Under the pieces are notes generated by a model. That model was given only the letters and a program-made list of their open reading frames with translations. It was not told the origin of the DNA and made no database searches. Positions 55,876 to 63,489 of a stretch of 64,000 nt of DNA are shown piece by piece (within the stretch, counting starts at the first letter, position 1; each line of letters opens with the position of its first letter). The position numbers and the translations under genes were made by a program. Source of the DNA: Heterodera schachtii (taxonomy: Eukaryota; Nematoda; Chromadorea; Rhabditida; Heteroderidae); contig SIJG01000013.1 in NCBI GenBank assembly GCA_023374025.1, positions 154,846 through 218,845 on the forward strand, given 5' to 3'.

Positions 55876-57103
55876 TCATGGCATATGTCCATCGAATCCG
55901 CCACGGGTGGGCGAAGACATTTGACGCATGAAACGCTTTTCCCGTTGATTTGACACATACACGTAGCAACAGATGTAACACGGAATGCAGCAGACGGAAC
56001 AACAACAGCACAGCATTAAGGAATAGAGGACAACACCAATACCAGTGCCCGTTAGAGCAGCCAACTGAAATTATTGAATGGGGAGGAGTTACTACTGTAT
56101 GGGAGTGTGTATGGTGGTGGTTGGGGTTACGGTCGCATTTCTATGGGTTCTGTAAATGGCTCTATTGCAGTTCACATGACCATAAAAATTTTTTGCAACT
56201 TTAGTGCACCATAACTTTTTCAAGAGGCATCCAAATTAAACATTCTTACTATCATTCGATAGCCCTAAGAAGCCTCTATTAGCATGCAAAATTTCAAAAA
56301 ATTTCGTGGGGTTACAAAAAATTTATGGCCAAAAATGTTTAGAAAACCATCTTTTTGAAATTTGCGAGTTAACAGAGAATTCTTAGTGCTATAATTTGGA
56401 TGCTCCTTGAAAAAGTTATGATTCATCAAAATTGCAAAAAAAAATTTGATGGTCGTGTGAACTGCAATAGAGCCCTGTAAATTGCTTATGTATGAGCGAT
56501 GAATGAAATGGGAAGAAACAAAACAGCGCAAAACGCACCAAGCAAAGCCTTCGAGATAATGATGCTCCTGCATAGGCTCAATTTCACTGAAAATGAGGGG
56601 GGGGGGGGAAATTAAGGAATTTTCATGAATGAACAAATTTGAAAATTAGGGTTTTGTGTATTCCAATTTCTAACAAAAGTCTGATTGGGATGCCGAAAAA
56701 TGTCGGCAAAAATGTTGGACATATCATATTACACATAAAAAATTGGAATTCCGATTGCCTCATATGTACCATGGGGTGGATAGAATACGGACCAAACCGA
56801 AAATAAGATACAAAACGCGGTAAAAATGTTGCGAAAAAATCTCCGCACTACGCAAATTGCGATTACGTCCCATCCCACCCTCCCCTACCCTTGGAATTTT
56901 CGTATTCAATTTTCGTTTTTTTTTAATGGGAGGGCCTTTAAAAATTTTAATTTTTTGGATTTCAAAAATTGCTGTTCATCAAAATCACAGCACCTGCTGT
57001 TTTTGCTGTTGTTGTTGTTGTTTTGTTGCTGACAGAAGCCGTCGTTGAGAAACAATGCGACGATCAGAAAAATGAGCAACAGAAAATTATTATTGTTGGA
57101 AGC
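55876..57103 (-). CDS. Signal-peptide, membrane-anchored cysteine-rich protein (model incomplete)
   Basis: Unrelated to the A/B families. A start at 57103 gives MASNNNNFLLLIFLIVALFL..GFC, a clear signal peptide, then an Asn/Gln-rich stretch up to a likely donor (CAG-GTGCTG). A middle exon near 56579-56530 has TTTCAG acceptor and reads E-I-E-P-M-Q-E-H-H-Y-L-E-G-F-A. The last exon (56064-55876) encodes LAALTGTGIGVVLYSLML followed by C-C-C-C-S-V-C-C-I-P-C-Y-I-C-C-Y and ends G-F-D-G-H-M-P. A membrane helix followed by clustered cysteines recalls Shisa-like or other palmitoylated membrane proteins. I could not find a splice solution joining all exons in phase, so an exon is missing from the model. 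The intron between exons 2 and 3 contains the MITE 56158-56474. Confidence 0.45.
56158..56474. mobile_element. MITE, GGCTCTATTGCAG family, complete
   Basis: 317 bp; inverted ends GGCTCTATTGCAGTTCACA; perfect 8-bp target duplication CTGTAAAT (56150-56157 and 56475-56482). It is the complete form of the outer elements at 19666 and 25349. Confidence 0.9.
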
Positions 57104-57250
57104 CATGGCAAAAAAAGGAGAGGAAAACTCTGACAAATAAAAGTTCTTTTTGATACAGAATAATTTTACATAGAATGGCTTTTGCGTCAAACGACCATTC
57201 CTTTTTATACCCGACAAACGCCGATTTTTCCCACCCCCAAATTGCTAGGC

Positions 57251-57273
57251 TAATATTTTAGTATAAAAATGCC
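57251..57273 (+). promoter_or_regulatory. TATA-like box, class II
   Basis: TAATATTTTAGTATAAAAAT then GCCC, about 115 nt upstream of the A-gene ATG at 57380. Confidence 0.55.
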
Positions 57274-57729
57274 CTTTTTTCTTTTCCTCCTCCTCATTCC
57301 ATATTCTGTCTGAATTTTTGAGACACCAATTACCTAATTAATTGTAAAACGGCAAAGTGTGCTAATTGCAGCAAAACAAATGAACAGACGGTGAATAAAT
57401 TTTAAATACAAATTTTTTGTTTACCCAATTTTTTTGGTTAGCCGACATTTGCGGACCGACATTTGCGGACCGACATTTGCGGACCGACATTTGCGGACCG
57501 ACATTTGCGGACCGACATTTGCGGACCGACATTTGCGGACCGACTTTTGCGGACCGACATTTGCGGATAATTATTGAATTAAAAAAATAACTTTAATAAT
57601 AAACTACAATTTAAATGAAACAAATAAATGATTTAAAAAATAAAAATCCAAATATAGAAGAGTTTAAAAATAAAAAATATCCAAATAAAAAAAGTTTGCT
57701 TACAATTAGCACATAGATAAATTGTTATT

Positions 57730-59605
57730 TCAGTCCCAAAAATCGAAATTATTAGCTACGAGGCGATACTGTATTGCTCTAAGATGGCTTAGAATCTGTT
57801 CGTTATTAGGTGCTTGAACTCGGTCAAAATTTTCAATTAATTGTTTTATCGCACGATCGTTGGTTTTATATCTTTTGCTTCTCGGCCGAAGGTTTAATCC
57901 ACGCGTATTATCCAACTGATAGATCCTAACCCTATCCTGCATTATTCTTTCTTCTCCTTTCAATACAGTGATGAATCTGAGAATTGTGTATGTTACTTTT
58001 ATTATTAAAAATTATTTTTGTGACCGGGAAAGAGGAGGATGTAAATTCTGAAATGCCCGTCTTAGCGCAAGATGATATCCTTCTTGAGCATTGTTTGTCC
58101 TTGCCAAATTGGCAAGGACTGCTGCATGATGGTTCCATTCAATTATTGGAAACAACGGATCGCCATTGTTCGTGCCAATAACATACGTCCTTTAAATATG
58201 ATATACAGCGAAATAATTATTTATTTTGCCTATTATTAACCTTCGAAAATAATCAAAAATAGGTTGCGAAATAGGATTTGCTACTTGTCTTAGAGCATTA
58301 AAGCCATCATTAACATGATGAACTGGCAACAATGATAGAGCTGCGAGTGCTCGCACATTTATTCTCATTTCCATATCATTTTCATAATTTCTCATAAGTC
58401 CAAGTTTCTATAATAAAAATTCAAAAAAATAATTTAATACGTCGACCTGAGTTTTGCGCAAAACACTTTGACCCAGATGAAAAAGACATAATCTAATTTC
58501 AATAAATGGCCAAATTTGTTTAAATGCATTTTTAGCGCCTGAATTCTTTCATTTTTTTATTATATAATTTTTTTAATATAATTCCATTTTTACTACTTTG
58601 TTCAAAATCAAGCATGACAGTAACAGGTAACGCATTCAGATGAGCACGAATCACATGAAACGCTCTCCGATACGTTTCAGAAGCTTTATTTGCCATTAAA
58701 ATGAATGCCGATGGCACTGATGATTCGTCGACCAAAACGTTTAAAGTGTAAAGTTGTAAAAAATGGTTTGGGACAACCTTCGAAATTTTGATTAGCTCTT
58801 TCATTTAATTCTTAATAACTTTAAAAGTGCCATCGCCGCTCCAATGGCTAAATTGATTTAATCTTTCAAGACCATGCTGCGTGCAAAAGATAAAAAAAAC
58901 TGGTTGTAATGGCTCTGTATCCCGTGAGTCATGTAATAAAAAACGCATGCCATTGTAGTCATTAGCGAACTCATCCTTCAAAAAATTGTGAAAAACAGAA
59001 AAATATATTAATGAAATTTAATTTATAAATTCTTTAAAAAATGCCAAAAGAAAAATGGAAATTTATTAAAAAATGGCAGGACCTCTATAACTATATTAGC
59101 AAGTTCATTTGCATCTACAAGCTGAGCATTTGGGATTTGTCTTTGCCTTTCAATTTTTCTGTGAGCAGCCGATGTTGATGGCATAAGCATTAATTGTGTA
59201 TCACTCAATTGACCACGGACTTGCATGTTAATTTCTCGAGGGGGGGCAGCCGGGTTGTTTTGTGCTAAATGCTTAAGCTGCTCTTGTCTCTCTCTTACCT
59301 AAATTGATAATTAAACAAGAAGTGAGAGAGGCTTCAACCACGTGCCGATCAGTTACACGGGGATGGTTATGCTCAGTAACAGTACGCAAAATTTCAGTGC
59401 CAATATTCGAATGGGCCCGGCCCGGGCAATGTTTTATGACACAAGACCAAAACTGAGTTTCTCCGTCGGCTGAAACACCTTTTTTTCTCATTTCAAAACC
59501 GTCATAGAATGCTAATTCTCGGTCTTTTGTGGTTCGAATTACATTAGTATACGGTAGGAAAAATAAAATTAGGGAAATACGAAGGAAATTGTCGTAAATA
59601 TTCAT
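57730..59605 (-). CDS. FLYWCH-type MULE transposase, apparently intact
   Basis: Begins near 59605. The first part has a FLYWCH zinc-finger pattern: F-Y-D-G-F-E-M-R-K-K-G, then W-S-C-x5-C-P-G-R-A and T-E-H-N-H-P. A linker follows (A-Q-N-N-P-A-A-P-P-R-E-I). The catalytic region reads H-W-S-G-D-G-T-F-K, V-V-P-N-H-F-L-Q-L-Y, V-M-L-D-F-E-Q and, past C-L-F-H-L-G-Q, R-T-N-N-A-Q-E-G-Y-H; these supply the D-D-E candidates. It ends N-F-D-F-W-D at 57730. Joining the blocks requires several short introns (about 39-57 nt), many with GTTA donors and AAG or TAG acceptors, and each junction restores the family motif. It would excise and insert the element in the nucleus. The first intron boundary (near 59300) is unsure. 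Confidence 0.75.
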
Positions 59606-59920
59606 AGAAATAATAATTTATTATGAATCGAATAAATTTGATTTTGTGATTATTCAATTTCAATTAAAGAATGAACGACTGCTTATCATTATTGTTTCAA
59701 TCCTTATCAAATTCCTGAGACTGTTTTTCTTTAATTTAAATCAGACAAATATCTCGTGAGTAAATTTAATAGTAAACAAAATTTGGGCATTTAATTATAT
59801 TTTTAAATTTTATCATAAAATTCTTGAATAACTTGTGACATACGGACATAAACAAGCAGGGATTAATGCGAATAAAAGGAGTTAAAAAAAGCAGAAAACC
59901 ATTAAAATTAATTAAACATA

Positions 59921-60474
59921 ATGCCCTCAAAAAGTATTTTCTTTCTTTTTTTGGTTATTTCCCTGGTACATTTGTCATCGCCACGTTCAATGCGCTTTGC
60001 TTTAAATGCCTTGAGAATGTCCAAACATCCAAAAATATCTGGTGGCGCAGGCGGCCTAATCTTGGGATTTCTAATTGATTTTGTTGGGGATCTCATCAAG
60101 GGATTGGCGGAAAAAGGTTAAAGAAATTTTTAACTTAAAAAACTGAGTACTTAAGAGAATCGTGAGCTCTTAAAGGATTTCTTTCCTATCCACGTTTTTG
60201 TGGATGATAAAGAAATCAGTGTGCATCTTGACGAATTCAAAGTCGATATCTTATTCCCTAAAATTGCTGCTTTGTTTGAATCGCCTGCGGCTTCTTTTGA
60301 CCAAATTTGTTTTTATGGTTAATAAATAAATAATTATTAACCTTTTTTTTTTGTTTGTTAGGTGTTGATGGGTCGCCAAAACGAATTCAGAAAGAAGAGA
60401 AGCAACTTGCACTGTTGCTTTTGTATGCATCACATAACTTTGGCAAATTGAAATTATTTAAATGCGATGACTGA
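59921..60474 (+). CDS. Putative secreted 156-aa protein carried by the MULE
   Basis: Exons 59921-60116, 60156-60317 and 60362-60474 total 471 nt and give 156 aa. Starts MPSKSIFFLFLVISLVHLSS, a good signal peptide, then a second hydrophobic glycine-rich helix (G-G-A-G-G-L-I-L-G-F-L-I-D-F-V-G), an acidic/aliphatic middle (I-H-V-F-V-D-D-K-E-I-S-V-H-L-D) and the end L-F-K-C-D-D. The introns are 39 and 44 nt with GTTA donors, like those of the transposase gene. The two genes are divergent, 315 bp apart, and both lie between the arms. I do not recognise the protein. It may be an accessory MULE protein or a captured host gene; an effector role is speculation. Confidence 0.6.
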
Positions 60475-61929
60475 GTTATAGCGTAGAAATAATTGATATT
60501 AATCACTCATATATTTGGATATTTTCTTAAACTAACTCATATATTTGGATATTTTTTATTTTTAAACTCTTCTATATTTGGATTTTTATTTTTTAAATCA
60601 TTTATTTGTTTCATTTAAATTGTAGTTTATTATTAAAGTTATTTTTTTAATTCAATAATTATCCGCAAATGTCGGTCCGCAAATGTCGGTCCGCAAATGT
60701 CGGTCCGCAAATGTCGGTCCGCAAATGTCGGTCCGCAAAAGTCGGTCCGCAAATGTCGGTCCGCAAATGTCGCACTACGATTTTTTTCCATGTTTCAGTT
60801 GGATTTGTGGCGACGTTTGGATGGACATTCTCCCCTTCTTTGACCGTCCCCAACTCGGCCTCAAAATGGCATTGCTTTCCGACCGTTTCGGTGTTTTGGT
60901 TTGGTGGACAAACATTTTGATGGAAAAGGCGAATTGACACTTTGGAGAGCAATCGAAATTGAAGAGGGCATTGGATCAAAAGCAAAACTACTGTACTGAT
61001 TGATGGCAAAGATGTGCGATTTCCGATGCCGGACCATCCGTTGCCAAACAAAATTCGTTTTCGTTTCCTTCAGATTGAGTAAACTAAACTTTTGTATGTT
61101 TTAAAGCATATTTTTTTATTTCTTCAGGTACATTGATCATTCCGTCATTGCATTTTTCCATGCCAACAAGCAAATTTGGGACAAAATTGGCACCAAATTG
61201 GGTTTGTGTATTTCAAATGAACAACCGATTTGGGATGCTTTGGCCCCTCAAATTTTGTCAATTTTTGCGCCAAATATCCGCCATTTGTCCTTTATCGATG
61301 GCGATGATTTGGACAATTTGCTTTGCCGCACTTCACCGACAATTCTCACTGATCTTGATCAATTGAATTCAATCGATTCTGGTGGTCTGTCCCCCGATGG
61401 AATTGCTGACGACGGGCCAAATGCAACTGTTGGCCAAGCGTTGACCAAATGGTTGCACACTCCGAGCAAAAATGGCCAACCGAAGCGATTCTATCGCAAT
61501 GGTTATGTAGGTCCACTGAATCTCGAATGGGTCAACAGCTTCAAAGAGGTGTCCCGCCATATTTTTGTTGGTAAATATCGGTCATATGGCCCGGAGCCTA
61601 AAATGGCCAAAATATATATCTATCGATAGCTCTCGATCTGTAATGGAAGAATCCGAAAGAATTTTTTTGCGGAAACCAATCCCTGAAGAGTTACAGACCC
61701 GGGACTGAAATGGCCAAATGGCTTTGGGACTGAACCGTCCGAAGCCTTAAGCGCATGGAATTGTGACAAAATACATACCAATCAATTCCTCTCGGCTTCT
61801 AAATTACGAATCCGAAAGAATTTTTGGATAAAAATGAAATTGAAAAAAGTTATGGGTCATCAAAACAAAACCTCTAAAAATGACTGATAAAAAACCAATT
61901 TAAGTGAGCCAAAAAAAGACTTAAGACTA

Positions 61930-62165
61930 CATGCAGCTTTCGAACTTCGCAAAAGGGAGCATGCGAAGACGGAGCAAGTAGTGGGGCGAGACGGAGGGCG
62001 GAGGAAAAAGTCTGACGAGCGCCACAGGCGGTTGACTGCGGGGGCCCGAAGGGCCCCCGCCAATCAGTCAACCGCCTGCGGATCACGCGCGGACTTCTTC
62101 CGTAGCCCGTAGTCTCGCCCCACCTACTGGCCGCCGTAGTCGAGTGTGCGGCGGTTTTTTAGCGC
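61930..62165. mobile_element. GC-rich foldback with three nested stems
   Basis: Block much richer in G+C than its surroundings. Outer arms TAGTGGGGCGAGAC and GTCTCGCCCCAC, middle arms AGGCGGTTGACTG and CAGTCAACCGCCT, inner arms CGGGGGCCC and GGGCCCCCG around a GAA loop. Lies in intron 3 of the A gene. The open frames in it are not supported as genes. Confidence 0.65.
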
Positions 62166-62552
62166 AATAAGCAAATTCAACCTTTTATATTTTGATTTGT
62201 TCCATTTTTTGTGACTGACCGGTTTAAAACAGTTTTAACGATTTTGAGTCATTTCGCCATGCCACCACTTCAGTCAGTTACAATATTCAATTTTATTTTC
62301 GTATGGAATCAACGCCAATTGAACAATTTGAATTGGAGAACAAAGTGACTAAGGAAAAGCTGACACTGAAACAGAAGACAGAAGAATCCATCGAATTAGA
62401 ATATAATTGGCTGTTAAAACCAGGGCTTCGATCTCAAAATTTTTAAAATCCTCATTTCAGCTATAAAAAATCCTCATTTGCCATTAAAATATCTCAAAAA
62501 AATCCTCATTTGGCATGAAAATTCCTCATTTTTTTAAACATCATAAATTGCG

Positions 62553-63200
62553 GTGCTAGGTCGAACCGAAAATAGTCTCAGTGTGGGCGAACCGAAAAAT
62601 TGTCTCAGTGTGAATAAAAATATTTAAATTTAATTATACAATTCTAATCATATAATTATTTAAAAAAATAATAGCGTGTGAATCAATAATTCCCAACACG
62701 TATAATTTTACGAGCTACATAAATAAAAAAATTAATATACATATGATGGATTTTATATGTTAACGCAAAAAATAAAAATATAATTATAAATATTTTATCT
62801 GTTAGTTGTATTTATTTTTATAATCATAAATTCGCTATTTCGGGAATCAAAATTATCAAATCTTTACATGAAATGCAAAGAAAATTAGCACCTTATCAAT
62901 TGTCTTCAATTGTGAATTTTTCCTTTTTTAGTTTTGTAATAAAAATTATAAATTCTTTTTTATAAAGCATGCAATAAAAATTAAATCAAAATTACATTTA
63001 CAGTTCAAAATTAATATTTTAAATTAAATTTTTATTTTATCAATCACTGAGCTTTTTTGTGGAACGACTCACCACGGTGGAAAATTTAAAAAAAAGGTTT
63101 ATAAAATTATTTTTTATATAATTATATGATTTAGTGAATCTATAATTAAATTTAAATATTTTTATTCACACTGAGACTATTTTCGGTTCGTCTCACCACG
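62553..63200. mobile_element. Nested element, CGAACCGAAAATAGTC arms
   Basis: Inverted arms with CGAACCGAAAATAGTCTCAG followed by TGTGAATAAAAATATTTAAA; the left arm carries an extra partial unit. Flanked by ATAAATTGCG (62543-62552 and 63201-63210), a 9-10-bp target duplication of the size usual for MULEs. Non-coding. Confidence 0.85.
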
Positions 63201-63460
63201 ATAAATTGCGAACAAAATTAGTTAACTGTCATATTTTTCGTTTGAAACAATCCAATTCATCAATTTCTTGTCATTTATAAGCATTTTATGGAAGTCTGAG
63301 CACGAAAAATCGAAGTTGCACTTCACTTGGGCCAATGCTTTTACAGTGTCCACGTGTAATGAATTTCGTTTATCTGTCCACTGATCTGAGACCCACAAAA
63401 AAATTTTTTTTTTTTGTGCGCGATTTTTCCAAAAAAACTTGGGAACGTTGGGAGGAGGGG

Positions 63461-63489
63461 GTCCGGCAGTGCCGATAGGCGCTGCCGGA
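63461..63489. other. GC-rich hairpin module, inverted
   Basis: TCCGGCAGTGCCGATAGGCG followed by CTGCCGGAA. On the other strand it is followed by CCCCCTCCTCCCAACGTTCC, matching the flank of the 15721 copy. Inside the hAT-like element 62421-63779. Confidence 0.75.

Larger units (their letters stand above)
57443..60772. mobile_element. Autonomous MULE with GGACCGACATTTGC repeat arms
   Basis: About 3.3 kb. Inverted arms of roughly 270 bp: outermost about eight or nine tandem 14-bp units GGACCGACATTTGC, then an AT-rich part (ATAATTATTGAATTAAAAAA). Left arm from 57443, right arm to 60772. ATTTTTTT on both sides (about 57429 and 60780) is a possible target duplication, weak because the site is a T-run. 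It carries a transposase gene on the minus strand and a second gene on the plus strand, divergently arranged. It sits in intron 1 of an A gene. Confidence 0.9.

Noticed and set aside
3800..56250. The recurring TTGGTATCATTCGA module as a host regulatory site
   Set aside because: Nearly every copy lies within a recognisable MITE core, so it is more simply an element-internal sequence.
57441..57570. Array of GACATTTGCGGACC resembling a regulatory or CRISPR-like array
   Set aside because: An inverted copy lies at 60660-60772, making it the arm of a transposon.
61860..62086. 70-aa GC-rich frame in intron 3 of the last A gene
   Set aside because: It spans a perfect multi-stem inverted repeat, has no family support and no start context.
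61870..62165. tRNA or other structural RNA gene
   Set aside because: The stems do not fit a cloverleaf and no TTCGANNC-type box is present; I see no convincing tRNA anywhere in the window.
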